Below, piece after piece: positions 1 through 11,120 of a stretch of DNA of 64,000 nt (position 1 is its first letter; each line of letters begins with the position of its first letter). The DNA is taken from NCBI GenBank assembly GCA_038030265.1, contig CM075943.1, positions 37,324,001 to 37,388,000 on the forward strand. Direction: 5' to 3'. Source of the DNA: Corythucha ciliata. Taxonomy: Eukaryota; Arthropoda; Insecta; Hemiptera; Tingidae. A model generated the notes under the pieces. That model saw nothing but the letters and a program-made list of their open reading frames with translations, made no database searches and was not told the origin of the DNA. The translations under genes were made by a program, and so were the position numbers.

Positions 1-156
1 GGATGAAATTTCAAAAAAATCGCTTAAATTCACACGTTTAGGTATTATAAAATACGGCACAAAAATTTAATCTTACAAAGCCCTTGGAAAACTACCGAAA
101 CTTTTCGACATTTTTGAAGAGAGGGTGGTGAAAATAGAGGAAGCAGTTCGGCTTAA

Positions 157-232
157 TGAAACAAATTATGGTATCAAAATTATTACTTCTGGGACGGCTT
201 AGGGTATCCGTCTAGATGCACTTTTATTTTGT
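157..232 (+). repeat. Dispersed repeat, copy 1 of 3
   Basis: This stretch shares the phrase TTATTACTTCTGGGACGGCT and flanking bases with 49130-49215 and, more divergently, with 5880-5990. The longest copy is at 49.1 kb. No coding content is visible. It is a dispersed repeat of unknown class. Confidence 0.6.
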
Positions 233-565
233 ATTTTGTCATGTACAGATGAGCAAACGTTTTCTTTTTATTCCACCTTCCAGTTTAAGCTCAGTACTAA
301 TGTATTAATTTTTCCCCCTTCTTGCGTAGGATAAAAAATCATGTGTACGCCTCGGCAGAAAGGCGTATTCTGGGCCTCGGAAAAGTACGCCATTCATGCC
401 TAGGTGTACAATATACTATTTCAGGTCAGTACCGGAAAAAGCCAAGACAATCAAGAGACGTGTGGAAGAGAAAACACTTATCAAGACCCGAGTGAAACCG
501 ACCAGAGGGTCCAAATATGGCGGTTATCGCGTGTTTCCGTACTCGGGTTATATAGTAGCCTTACC

Positions 566-851
566 CAAGGTGACTAAACTTTACTATAGGTGCCGCAGAT
601 GTCCCCCTGCCCATCGGCCGGGAGGGGTATAGACTGACGTCACCAAGTCCCTTGCTCCCGATTGCTCACCCTAGAGCAGCAGAGCAAGTTAATTTTGAAA
701 TGGAAGTTTATGATTTCTCAAAAATCACAACCCAATTACAATTAATAATGTACTGGGTCCAGCGCAAAGGCGGTTGGGACTGCTCGTGACGTAGGTGAAG
801 GACAGTAATGGCCGAAGATCTGCGGCACCTATAGAAAGTTTAATCACCTTG
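566..851. mobile_element. MITE, family CAAGGTGA, copy 1
   Basis: The ends are inverted: the left end begins CAAGGTGACTAAACTTT and the right end closes AAAGTTTAATCACCTTG, each followed inward by the GGTGCCGCAGAT region. A second copy lies at 36070-36668 and matches along its length apart from a nested insert. There is no open reading frame. The inverted ends, the lack of coding sequence and the second copy identify a non-autonomous DNA transposon. The superfamily is not determined. Confidence 0.8.
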
Positions 852-1445
852 GGAGTACCGGTTTCATTATCACACGACACTAGCGCCGCTAGTGATAGCT
901 ACAATCGCCAATAGGTAAATCAAGTACGAAAATATGTACTTTCAATAACGAAATCGCCGATATTACAAAGGCTGACGTGAACGCCAAAATTATTTTCTTT
1001 CGAGTTCCATCATTTTTTCGAATGTGAAAGCACGCCGATTTTCCCTAGGGAAACCATGAATGAGAAATGTGATGAGTCGATAGGTGTTGCATTCTTGACA
1101 GCTTCTTACTGTAAATGACGTGAATGTTCTGAAGAGGCTTTCCCTTCCACAGTGAGCCCTTCAATTGGAAAGTAAGCGTTTGTTGGTTCAAACGAATTCG
1201 TCAGAGCCCATCAAAACAATTTTTTGTCAGAACTCTCTCCATAGTAACGGACAAATTGCACGGCTTACAAAATCTGGTGTTTCTAATTGCCGTGGGGATC
1301 ATGTGTGGAGCACATCCTCGGGCATCTTTGCAGACCACTGTTCGGGAATATTCGCCTTCTCACGTCCCAGAGTCTCACGTTGACAGAGGAAGAAAGAGAG
1401 TAATTGAGATTTTCAATAATATTTCAATGGTCTCGAATCGTTAGA

Positions 1446-1653
1446 GTATGTTTATGTAGGAGCGGTGCGGTGACTAAAGAGGTGAGCTGCGAGGAGAGCA
1501 TAGCAGAGAGAATTTTCATATTGTTTCCCGGCGGTTTATGTCGAAGCTTCGTGACCCATAAGAGGAGAGTGGTTTAATTTCTGGACTCACTTTATCAGCC
1601 TAGAGGGGCTCTCTTTTAAGCTCATTTCTTTAAAATATACCCGTAGGTGATGT
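1446..1653. mobile_element. MITE, TATGTTTATATAGGAGCGG family, copy 1
   Basis: Read in reverse, this block matches 7258-7460. Shared segments include the AGGAGCGGTG end, the AGAGAGCCCCTCTAGGC block and the GGGTCACGAAGC block. The two copies lie in opposite orientation about 5.8 kb apart. Coding potential is absent. It is classed as a MITE because of its size and repetition. Confidence 0.65.
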
Positions 1654-1893
1654 AAAGCCTAGTACACACTGAGACTCATTGAGTCCGATTCTTTGTGTCT
1701 AGAAATGAATATCGCGTGAGTCTCGGCAGAGTCGGGACAGAGTCGACTCTTTGCGTCTAGAATATCATGTGTTGCGGGTTAGTATTTTTGAATATTTTTG
1801 CATCCCAACGGAAATGGGATTCTCTGATTCATATTGCGCAACATTGGGTCAGTGTGGAAGTGAATTGAAGAACCTATTTTTCAAATATTGTAC

Positions 1894-3291
1894 ACAGGGT
1901 GGATCCGTATAAGTGTGACAAAACTTTTTGGGTAAAACTACGTTAAAAGTGGAGTAAAATGGTACCTTCGGAAGTGACCTGCGTCGATCCGTTCCGGAGT
2001 TATGATTTTTTTTGTGTTTAAAAAGTAACCAATGCTTGCTTCAGAAAATCCGCAATTTCTCGACTCATATCGCACCAAATCCAACAAGTGATGCCATTTT
2101 CAGAAACTACGGAACATTTCCTTTAGGGTAGAGGCCATTTTATTGCTTGAAATAATCGTCAACAACCAGAAATCTGACATTTTTTCCATAAATTTACGTG
2201 GCCTCCAAAATTTGTCTGTTTTACGAAAAGTCGCTGTACCCAAACAGCTTTCTCAACAGATTTTCGATGTATCACAAAAACTTCTCCGTCTTCTAAGCTT
2301 CCTTTTGGCGTGTTCACATTTCATGTTACCACTGACGTTTCTCACAAAAACGTCATGAGAATGCACAAAAACCGTGTTTTTACGGAACATGTGCCATTGT
2401 CTGCGGTATTCGTGAAGGGTGCAGGAAGATCGGCAACAAGTGAGGACAGGATATAGGTTATGACAGGCAAGAGACATTCAATTCGACCCCCCCCCCATCC
2501 ATTTCTGCCGATCTCTGAGCATCCTTCACGAATATTGTTGGCACCTGGCACACAGGCAATTGCCTATATTTTTCTGTCAAAATGCTGTTTTAGAAAGGGA
2601 GGACAGGATATTGTAGGAAGGGGAAGATATCGTAGGCAGACGGCATTCAATTATACCCCCCCCCCCTGAATGGCGACAATTTAATGAATCACTGATGGGG
2701 GAAGTGGTCAAATCGAATGCATTTGCCTTCTCCATGGTAAGATATCCTGTTCTCACTTACTGCTGCTCTCCCTGCACCCTTCACGCATACCGTAGACAAT
2801 GGCCCATGTTTCGTAAAAACACGGTTTTTGTGCATTCTCGTGACGTTTTCGAGAGAAACGTCAGTGGTAACATGAAATGTGAACACGCCAAAAGGAAGCT
2901 TAGAAGACGGGGAAGTTTATGTGATACATCGAAAATCTGTTGAGAAAGCTGTTTGGGTACAGCGACTTTTCGTAAAACAGACAAATTTTGGAGGCCACGT
3001 AAATTTATGGAAAAATGCCAGATTTCTGGTTGTTGACGATCGTTTCAAGCAATAAAATGGCATCTATCCTGAAGGAAATGTTCCGTATTTTCTGAAAATA
3101 CCATCACGTTTTGGATATGGTGCGATATAAGCCGAGAAATTGCTGATTTTTTGAAGCAAGCATTGGTTACTTTTTTAAACACAAAAAAAATCATAACTCC
3201 GGAACGGATCGACGTAGGACACTTCCGAAGGTACCATTTTACTCCACTTTTACCCAAAAAGTTTTGTCACACTTATACGGATCCACCCTGT
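1894..3291. mobile_element. Foldback element with ~550-bp inverted arms
   Basis: The left arm (about 1894-2457) starts ACAGGGTGGATCCGTATAAG. The right arm (about 2739-3291) is its reverse complement with scattered mismatches. A loop of about 280 bases between them holds C-runs. The arms include matching stretches for the ACTTTTTGGGTAAAA and GTTTTACGAAAAGTCGCTG blocks. Open frames on both strands through the arms are mirror images of each other and are not genes. This is a foldback or long-TIR MITE, and its mobilising transposase is not evident. Confidence 0.9.
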
Positions 3292-4172
3292 ATAGCTTTC
3301 TCTGGCTTTCTCGTCTCTTGATTTGTTGGCAGTTCAGCTGATTGAGCGCAGCACGCGCATTTGTTTGTAGCTGTCTTCTCAATTGAGTGAATAGGTATTT
3401 GTTCTGGCAATGGCAAGGTGTTTGTAACAAGTTCGGAGCAGAGTTCCCATGAGACCAGCCAATAAAATGGATCTACAACAAGTTATTGCCCTTGCCATTC
3501 AAACCAAACCTAAACAGCCATGCATGTATTATTTTCCACGCTAACAAGCTGGAATCCCTCCTCTCAACAAGCAGCGCGTCCCAGCTATCCAACAACATTT
3601 CAGCACATCGATTCACCACGTTTGTCCAAGGATGGGCAAGCAGGATAAAAAACTCGAATCCTGATTCCTGGGTCCCTTCAGTTCAATTCTCTCAAGTTCG
3701 GGCATCAACTTCCAGTCCCCCTCTTTAGGGGAACGATGAATCTATTCATTGTCGAACTTGGATGCCAATGCAGAGTGAAACTCTATACTCTTTTCAGCGG
3801 GACTTGTAAAAATCCTCCCGCGCGGAAAAAAGCATGTAAAAATCCTCCCGAACTTTTGCGTTCGGTGTAAGAATCCTCCCGCTCGACCCAGGGAAAAGGT
3901 GTAAGAATCCTCCCAGGTTCCAGAAGTACTATCGTACTATTAATAGGTCGTCAAAACGTCGTCATCACATTACATCGCACATGCTTCAGTCACAATAAGT
4001 CATTAATTTTAAGTCTAAAAATAGAATATCAATCAATAGGAATATCATTCAGCAACCACGTGCTGGAACTCGTGGGACATAATTTTGATGAGTGAATACA
4101 GGGTCAACTCACCTCTCTCGAATTTGTTGATCGTGCGAGTTACCCACTCGTCCTTTTTTTTGTGCGCATGTT

Positions 4173-4361
4173 TCAGAGATCGTGAAATTCAGAACATGAC
4201 AACATTTTTACGTACGTTTCACTTTGTATGTTTGTTAAAATGTCCGTGAACTGGTATATGTTTGGGTGCGGCGAGTTAAAATTTGCCTTGAAGTGGCTGT
4301 GAAATGATTCACAGGCATTGGTTGTGGACATGGATGTGTCGCTAGACCTATAGCAGCCCAC
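4173..4361 (-). pseudogene. MULE-type transposase C-terminal fragment
   Basis: The 62-residue frame contains TTNACESFHSHF followed by HPNIYQFTDIL and a final ETYVKM. This pattern is characteristic of the C-terminal part of FLYWCH/MULE-type transposases in arthropods. It lies downstream, in the same strand sense, of the FLYWCH remnant at 4447-4785. The roughly 85 AT-rich bases between them replace the whole catalytic domain. A GTAAGTAA near 4446 and a pyrimidine-AAG near 4361 resemble splice sites, but an internal deletion is the simpler explanation. Confidence 0.7.
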
Positions 4362-4446
4362 TTAATTGGAGGAAATTATTATTACCTAATAATTATAAGT
4401 TAGTATGTAGTTAGTTTATTGTTATGTGTCATTGTTTATTACTTAC

Positions 4447-4785
4447 TTATGACGGTCGAGCACCTAAATCTTCATCAGCCTTCCTCTTTACTGCCTGTCT
4501 GAATACTGTAGACGAAATATTAGCGCAATCATGAGTGTGAACTTCACTGGAGTCAACGACGTCACGATCCATTGTCTTGAGCTACGCTTTACACGTTTTT
4601 GCCGTGCATTTCCACCGTTTCATGCCACCTGCCAGTTCTTTGTGATAGCTGAATTTAAATTCACCTCGAAAAATCACAGTGCCCCCCTTGCTTCCTCCTC
4701 CCTCAACCCAACGTATAGACGGGGACGGTTCCATGGTGGTTCGATTGACGATACTAACTTTCTCATGTTCACCTCTTCTGACCAT
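4447..4785 (-). pseudogene. FLYWCH zinc-finger N-terminus of a MULE-type transposase (broken)
   Basis: Reading from 4785 downward, the frame encodes a FLYWCH-type DNA-binding finger: a GGT-start strand, an aromatic pair in FKF, then WKC followed by a second Cys in KTCKA and histidines further on. An in-frame TAG follows KTCKA. The same frame then continues with a histidine-containing segment and a basic stretch (RQAVKRKADEDLGARPS), the usual connection between this finger and a transposase core. FLYWCH fingers bind DNA and are common at the N-terminus of arthropod MULE transposases. The DDE core expected next is absent, so this copy cannot make transposase. The 177-residue plus-strand frame over this region (4531-5064) is its shadow. 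Confidence 0.7.
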
Positions 4786-5358
4786 ACGCTACTTCGGAGT
4801 TTGATCTTTGCTCGTGAAAACGATAAGGGAACCGGCTCACCAAAAGATAAGGATCACAACAAACATGAAAAAGACCGGAGGATTTTTACAACGCTCCGGC
4901 CGCCAGTTCGGGAGGATTTTTACATACCCGTTTTCACGATTCTGGCCCGCGGGAGGATTCTTACATGGCACCCTTTTCAGAGTACCCGTCCGCCTCCCAC
5001 AATCTCACCTGACAACGCCCACTTTCGCGTGGTCCACACCGTGGGCAGTCAGAACATCCGCTGACAGTCACTAACGGGCTGGTAACCTGGTGTTGCACGT
5101 GTCTGGTAGTCCATCATATTCCTTGTCTATTTCCTCACTGGATCATCCGTCCCCCATGAGAAACGCTCCTTCCACATGAGTATGAGAAGTGAACTGCTCG
5201 GCATAGTATTCCCCCAGACGGGCTACCCAGGCTCAAATTTTATGAACCTCTGGGCGAGATTTTTCACAATCCGCAAACCCCCTCCCCAACAACCGCTCTC
5301 ATGAGTGGCCGACTGATCGCCATTTCCCCAGTCCGCCCTGGTCGAGATAGGCCTCGGG

Positions 5359-5732
5359 TAGTGGCAGATCCAGGAGGGGGGGGGGGTCAGAACCCCCCTA
5401 AGGTCAGAATAATAATAATAAAAAATAAGACAGAAATACAAAAAATTAAAAATAGAGGTAAGAAAATGAATACAATTATAAATGTGAATCGACAGGTATC
5501 ACATCATCACAAATAAAGAAGCGGGAAAATTCATATGAAACTCAGGGCGGGTTAAGGACCCCCTCCAACCGAAGATTTTGATTTCATTCTTCCTGTCTGG
5601 AAAAGTAGCTACTACATATATCTTTCTTTTTAACTGGCTGTGTGCAATATCTCCCCTCCCCCTCCTGCCAGGGAGGACAAAATGTTTGCTTCGAACCCCC
5701 CCCCCCTTGATAAAATGCTGGATCCGCCACTG
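5359..5732. mobile_element. hAT-like MITE with 8-bp target duplication
   Basis: The left end reads TAGTGGCAGATCCAGGAGG and the right end reads CTGGATCCGCCACTG, an inverted pair beside G-runs and C-runs. The flanks are GCCTCGGG (5351-5358) and GCCACGGG (5733-5740), an 8-bp duplication with one mismatch. The 8-bp duplication and CAGTGGCG-type termini are hallmarks of hAT transposons. The interior is non-coding. Confidence 0.8.
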
Positions 5733-6699
5733 GCCACGGGCCTAAGTGATGTTTCTTTCAGCACGGCCCGTTTCTGTCTTTCCATTGGACAAGACGCAAA
5801 CAATTTTAGGGTAATGGAGAGGAAGGGAAGAGATAAAATTTCTAAAAATATTCTAATTTCACCGAGTTACCTTATCGAAATTTGTTATTTATGGGATGGT
5901 TTAGGAATCCGCATAATAAATAAAAACATACACTCTTCCCGACCGCCAGGGGCCAGAGCAAAATTTCAAGTTTCCATAGAAACTCGGGAATGAAGAGATA
6001 CGAAACATGTGTGGACACGATTCTTTGTTGCAAATTTGAATCAAATGTGAGTCGGAACATGAGTCTACGCAGCCCGGACTCTGAGTCGCAACAATGAATT
6101 GACTCAAAGAGACTCAGTGTGTACTAGGCTTAAAAATAAAACGGGGGAATTATTTTTGGGGCCTTCAAATGGATTCTTCTTATTGTCGTCTAACGAAAAA
6201 CGCTCGGACGTTTTGTATAAATATTATCATTAGAAAAGTTGCTTTATTATTTTCTTTCCCTGTTGAAGATGAAATTGAAATTAATTATACTTTTTTCAAT
6301 TACGTCAACCTCTTTCCCTTGATCAACATAAATAAAAGAAGATTAATGGCACATAATTTTATTCACGTGTCGGGTGCAATTTTTTTTTTTTTTTTTTTTT
6401 ATACATACTTGCTAGTAAATATTCAACCTTCACATTGTTGTGTGGCAAAACCGTTTTGGATTTCATGCTGCCCTAATGTGAAAAGCGATGGGTGAGACGA
6501 GAACGTGTTTCTCTCATTATCGTTTCGATGTTCGAATTTATAGTCTAACAACCAGGCCTGTAAGAGAGAGAGAAAGAGAGGAGGGTGGGAAGGCTCTGGG
6601 TCTGTTATGCCCGGTCCCGGTCTTCCTTGGGAGCCCGATAGTTAAGCCCGGAGACAATAGTTAAAATAAAACAAGTGGGAGAAGATATTACTTTTCTTT

Positions 6700-7200
6700 G
6701 CCTTCATTGTTTGGTTGGATCTTTGCTGTGGGTGGGGCTTGGCTTCGGTTGAACCATTGCTGGGGGTGGGGCGTTTAGAATTTTGGGTGTGTTTGGACCT
6801 TTGCTGTTGTTGGAGCCTTGCTGTGGTTGAGCCATTGCTTTGGTGGGGCCTTGTTGTGGGAGGTAATAATTGTGGTTAGAGCTTTTTCTGTGGTTAGGCC
6901 TTTGCTGTGATAGGACCTTGGCTGTGTTTGGAGCTATGCTAGGCTTGGGCCTTCTTTTTTCGGCTGGGGCATTACTGTGATTTGGAGTTTTGCTATGACC
7001 GTTACGTTGCGTTGCTATAGTTGAAGACTCCAACTTTACTGTGCAGAGCTTTCTGTAGTTGGAGCTTTGCAGTGGTTGTAGCTCTTCAGTGGTTGGATCT
7101 GTACTGTGGTTGGGACGTCACGCCACTGCAGTTGGATTTTCTAACTGTGGTTACAGCTTTTTTGGAGTTGGAGCTTAGGTGTGATTGGGGAACAGCCCAG
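6700..7200 (-). repeat. Degenerate ~17-nt minisatellite (GTGGTTGGAGCTTTGCT type)
   Basis: A loosely repeated unit of about 17-18 nt runs through this interval, with recurring GGAGCTTTGCTGTGGTTG-like phrases. The reverse complement of the same unit (CCACAGCAAAGG.TCCAA) forms arrays at 29520-29720 and, more decayed, at 49840-50290. Repeat-derived frames in it (for example 6704-7033 on the minus strand) are low-complexity and not genes. Confidence 0.75.
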
Positions 7201-7257
7201 TTTCTGAGAAAAGCCAGTCTTCGTGTTGGGATATTTAGTCACGGCAGTTACGCTTAG

Positions 7258-7460
7258 GGTATGTTTATATAGGAGCGGTGAATAAAGAAAAGAGCTAAGA
7301 GGAGAGCCCCTCTAGGCCGATAAAGTGAGCCTAGAAATTACACCACTCTACTTTTGGGTCACGAAGCGAATTAACATTTCCACCGGAAAACAATATGAAA
7401 ATTTTCTCTGTTCTGCTTTTCTCGCAGCTCACCTCTTTGGTCACCGCTTTTATTTTAGGG
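7258..7460. mobile_element. MITE, TATGTTTATATAGGAGCGG family, copy 2
   Basis: This is the inverse-orientation partner of 1446-1653. It shares the AGGAGCGGTGAATAAAG end, the GAGAGCCCCTCTAGGC block, the GGGTCACGAAGCG block and a GCAGCTCACCTCTTTGGTCA end. No protein is encoded. Confidence 0.65.
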
Positions 7461-8516
7461 AATTTTTCTCTTTAGACGTAAGGCTAATATTTATTTTTAT
7501 TTACTTACTTGATCGTTTCAGTTTATTTTTTGTTATTGTGTTGGAGTGAATTAAATATTTATTGTCATGAGCGTATTTATTAGCGAGCGCGAATATTCGT
7601 ATATCTGTGTGGTTTACTTGTATTTATTAGCGACTTAGCGTTAAGAAATACAGTCCTGATAGCAGACAAGTACGTAGTTAAAACTGATAGGACATAATGG
7701 GGAACTTGCACATTTTTCAAAAGTTGGTGTTGCTTAAAGAGGGCTCTTTCACAAGTCTATTGCTCACATTAAACTTTGAAATCAGTCAAGGATGCTTTTT
7801 TAGGGAATTTTTAAAAATTTTGAGTGGGGGTTCGATTACGTAAAAACTTACTTATTGAAATGGATGACGCGGGGAAGAGGGGGTTAGACGAGTTTAATGG
7901 GGGGACATTTTTCATGTTATTTGTAAACAAACAATTTTAGAGTTCCCTCAAATGCTTCACAAGTAAGTATTTACGTCATTTCCCCTCGCACCATCCATCC
8001 TCTTCTGAAGAACTTTGGACCTTTTTTAAAAATCTTAAAACGCACCAATCGGGTTGCTACTTCCGTTGTTATCCTTCAGTTCACGGGTCAAATCACCGGT
8101 ATGCTTTTCTACCCAATCTGAGATTCATGCAAGTTCCCCATTAGGCCAATCTATCAATTATCTATTCAGAACTCATTATTAAAACACCCACAAACAAGAT
8201 CGAACAGAAATAGTAAGGTAGCATGCACAAAAAAAGTTCTTAGTTGAGCTTAAGGATAACAAATTAAGTTGTTACACTGAGACATAATCCAATGAGCATG
8301 ACTTTTTTTGTCTTTATTTAGTTCTATATTTTGTACTCTTGAGTTGGGAATGTCATAGTACACGTAGTAACTTCTTGTCAGTGATATTCGAGTTTAGTTG
8401 TAGTAGTCTTCTGACTGAGCTGACAATATCCCAGGTCCCAAGCTCCTCTCTCAAATGCCGTCCCAATATTTTAAACATTTTTTGTATCGAAATTAAAGTT
8501 ATTTCGGACTTGTAGT
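7461..8516. other. No recognisable feature
   Basis: This is AT-rich sequence without an open frame of note, a tRNA, or an obvious repeat terminus. Nothing here could be assigned. Confidence 0.5.
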
Positions 8517-8645
8517 TTTATAAACAACAGTGACATGGTGCTTTATGTGTCGTGAGAAAAAGAAACTGCCAAGGAGCGGGAATCGAACCCGGACACCGTA
8601 TCTCCCGTACGGCTCTTAGACCACCAAGACACTGCGGCGACCAGG
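8517..8645 (-). mobile_element. tRNA-derived SINE (Leu-tRNA-like head)
   Basis: On the minus strand this interval contains an A-box-like TTGGTGGTCTAAGAGC followed by a perfect B box in GGGTTCGATTCCCG. These are spaced as in a tRNA gene, and GTGGTCTAAG resembles the D-arm of leucine tRNA. A proper acceptor-stem pairing is not evident and the sequence continues into a non-tRNA body (TTTCTTTTTCTCACGACAC). A tRNA-derived SINE therefore fits better than a functional tRNA. Confidence 0.7.
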
Positions 8646-9472
8646 AACTATTCAACTCCGGGATATCTCTTTCCCCCACGACAACACATTGTTTTGTTTG
8701 CTCGATCCCGATTATTAGTCCCAATATTATTATGCATTGTAAGCAAGAGTTTTGTCGCGGTCTCATTTCCGAGGCTAATCATGTTGCTCAACCTCGCCTC
8801 GCTACAGTAGTGGAAAAACAAATTATTCCACGATAATGATTGTACAGACTGCGCAAAATGACCATGTTGACACCACGCCAAAAAAGTTAATAAGAAGAAA
8901 AAATATTCTTGGATTTCCAATTTACCGATTAGCAAATAATGTTTAATTAATAAACGTAACACAGAAACACGCGTATTTTAACTTTTTTTTTTCAAAGTGG
9001 ATGCCGAATCATATAATCAAACGCAAATTGTTATGGAATAGTGAGTAGACGGAAATGAAAAAAAATGTAGGGGAGTGAAATAAGTGAGAGAAAAAAAAGG
9101 ATGAAAAAAAGAAAGCAATAGCTCGCACGATGGAGTAATGAGAGCAGTTCCTGACAGACATCTGAAGAATGAGAGACGGATCTTATTAAATCTCGCTTTT
9201 CCGCGGTCGTGACGGATCCTGATATTTTACGCTTTACACGATGGGGCGGGCTCCCGCGTTGGTCCTCGTTAACCTCCCTCCACCAACAACTCTTTCTATT
9301 TCAAATTTCATCTCAATCTTTTCACTCTTAGCCACAATTCACAAGGTTACTCACAATTTTTAAAATATGATGCGAGACATGACCATGAACATCAGCAGAA
9401 TTTTGAATGTTAGCATAGGGTCAGTCGTGTTCACAAATTACATTTTATTTTAAGTTCCTCCAAAGGCCCGTT

Positions 9473-9604
9473 CACAAGCTCTATGTTTTCGTTGTGTGGT
9501 GTCTAATATGCAACCTATCAAAATGCTTCATTTTTCGAGGGAATAAATTTGTTTTTTTGCGCAGACTCCACATAACGTAAACATAGAGCTTGTAAACGGG
9601 CCTT
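9473..9604. mobile_element. MITE with AAGGCCCGTTCACAAGCTC ends
   Basis: The left end (AAGGCCCGTTCACAAGCTC) and right end (GAGCTTGTAAACGGGCCTT) are inverted repeats about 27 bp long. The 132-bp element is non-coding. Its core (CTAATATGCAACC to GAGGGAATAAATTTG) is recognisably related to 48540-48640. Confidence 0.85.
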
Positions 9605-9717
9605 AAATATCCGTCTGATTTTTACATAGGAAACCCTAATAACTATAGGTAACTAAGATACCAGCTGATTTATAGCTTCGGTTTGCTTGTTGTAAAAAGA
9701 GAGGAAATTGAATATTG

Positions 9718-11079
9718 AATCATCGACAGGAGAACTTTATTTCATAATTTTAATTTTGTGTGACAGAAAATCACAATCTCAAAACGAATTAACTGAGGCA
9801 ACTTGTAGTACTGGTAGTTCAATCCGACTCGTGAGAAGCTTACCTTCACAGTAAAAGGGAACCGGTAAAGCGGTATTTTACGGCAAAACGAGGGCAATTT
9901 TTCGTCTGATGTAATTTACATTTTGAGCTGTCTCTCTCTTCTTCACTTGCTTATCTATCTCCTTTACCCTTTTCTAAAATCCAGCTCTTGTCTTGAAAGC
10001 AAGTTCTACGCAAAAACTGTGGAAATCAAGGGATCTGTTGACTACAGGAAAATCTGTTTGGCCTTTTAGGGCAATTTATAAAAAGAAGAAAAACCCCTCG
10101 TGATTAGGAAAATTGTAGGCTTCCACAACCTCTCGCCTTCTCACGGTACATATATAGCTCCTGCCTACATATCTTTTGTTAAACTTGTCGCTTAAACCCC
10201 CGCCGAAATTGGCTACGTCTGTGTGAAAGGAAAACGTTTACGGCGGGAATTTTGTTTATGCCGCAGTGAACCTCACTATTTTATTGGACGTGTGGAGGAC
10301 ACGTTGGATAGGGCCGCAGAGAAAGAGGTCACAATGAATAATTTGCCCGGCATTCTTACTACATGTGGAAAGTCACCTATTTTATACTTGTAAGGTCTTG
10401 GGGCTTGAAGTATTGCAGAAAATTGTTGGGAAATTCATGGATCACTGTCTTCAAAACATGCGCAAGTACAGTGTGCATGGGCTCACGAAATTCCTGAACA
10501 AGGGTCTTATTATTGGGAGCGATCTCATTCTGTGGGTGTGTGTATGTAGGTACACTTTAGACCAACGCGCATATCTCCCAAAGCAGATAACCGATTTTGA
10601 TGAAATTTTCGTGATACTCGTAGGTTAGGCTATATGTAGATGGCCCCATTTCAATTTGAGTTGAATCGGTTCAATTGGAGGGGCAGCTCCAGGGGGGGCA
10701 GGGCAGTGCACACTTCTCACCAACGCACATCATCTCCTAGAATAACCAACCGAGCTTGATGAAGCCCAATGGGAGAGGCTCCAGAAGGGGGGGGGGGGGG
10801 TTGGACTTCCTACCAACGGACACCATCTCCAAAACAAGGCAACCGATCTTGACGAATTATTCATGATGAACATTTGTTGAGCCATATTATGGTCCCATTT
10901 GAATTTGAATAAAATTGGTCCAATAGGTGGGGCTCCAAGGGGAGCAGAGCAGTGTACACTTGCTATTGACGGTTTGTGATCATAGAGCGATCATATTTTT
11001 GAACGAAAAACTTACAAGTGTAAAAGGGGCCTAAAAGAGGCAACTTAACTTCATAAAATATACATGATAAATAGGTAGG

Positions 11080-11120
<41 letters not shown>

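Larger units (their letters stand above)
3798..4970 (-). mobile_element. Internally deleted MULE-type transposon
   Basis: Near the left end the motif TGTAAGAATCCTCCC (or its TGTAAAAATCC variant) starts at 3805, 3835, 3866 and 3900. Near the right end three inverted copies lie at 4877-4890, 4910-4924 and 4951-4965. The flanks carry CTTTTCAG at 3790-3797 and again at 4973-4980, an 8-bp direct repeat that extends to 10 bp with one mismatch, as expected of a MULE target duplication. Inside, on the minus strand, are a FLYWCH-like N-terminus and a transposase C-terminus, with the catalytic middle missing. Confidence 0.8.
1656..6131. mobile_element. Possible composite DNA element with AAGCCTAGTACACACTGAG ends
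   Basis: The sequence AAGCCTAGTACACACTGAG at about 1656 is present as its exact reverse complement ending at about 6131, and the similarity extends inward past a GAGTC motif. The 4.5 kb between them holds a foldback element, a MULE remnant and a hAT-like MITE. The two ends could therefore belong to one older transposon that took later nested insertions. Alternatively they could be two independent solo copies in opposite orientation. No clear target duplication was seen. Confidence 0.4.

Noticed and set aside
2253..2984. Mirror-image frames in the 1.9-3.3 kb foldback as genes
   Set aside because: They are the same inverted arm read twice and carry no domain.
4531..5064. 177-residue plus-strand frame
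   Set aside because: It is antisense to the FLYWCH transposase remnant and to the inverted subterminal repeats, and shows no domain of its own.
8566..8643. Functional tRNA-Leu gene on the minus strand
   Set aside because: The A and B boxes are present but acceptor-stem pairing is not, and the sequence continues as a SINE body.
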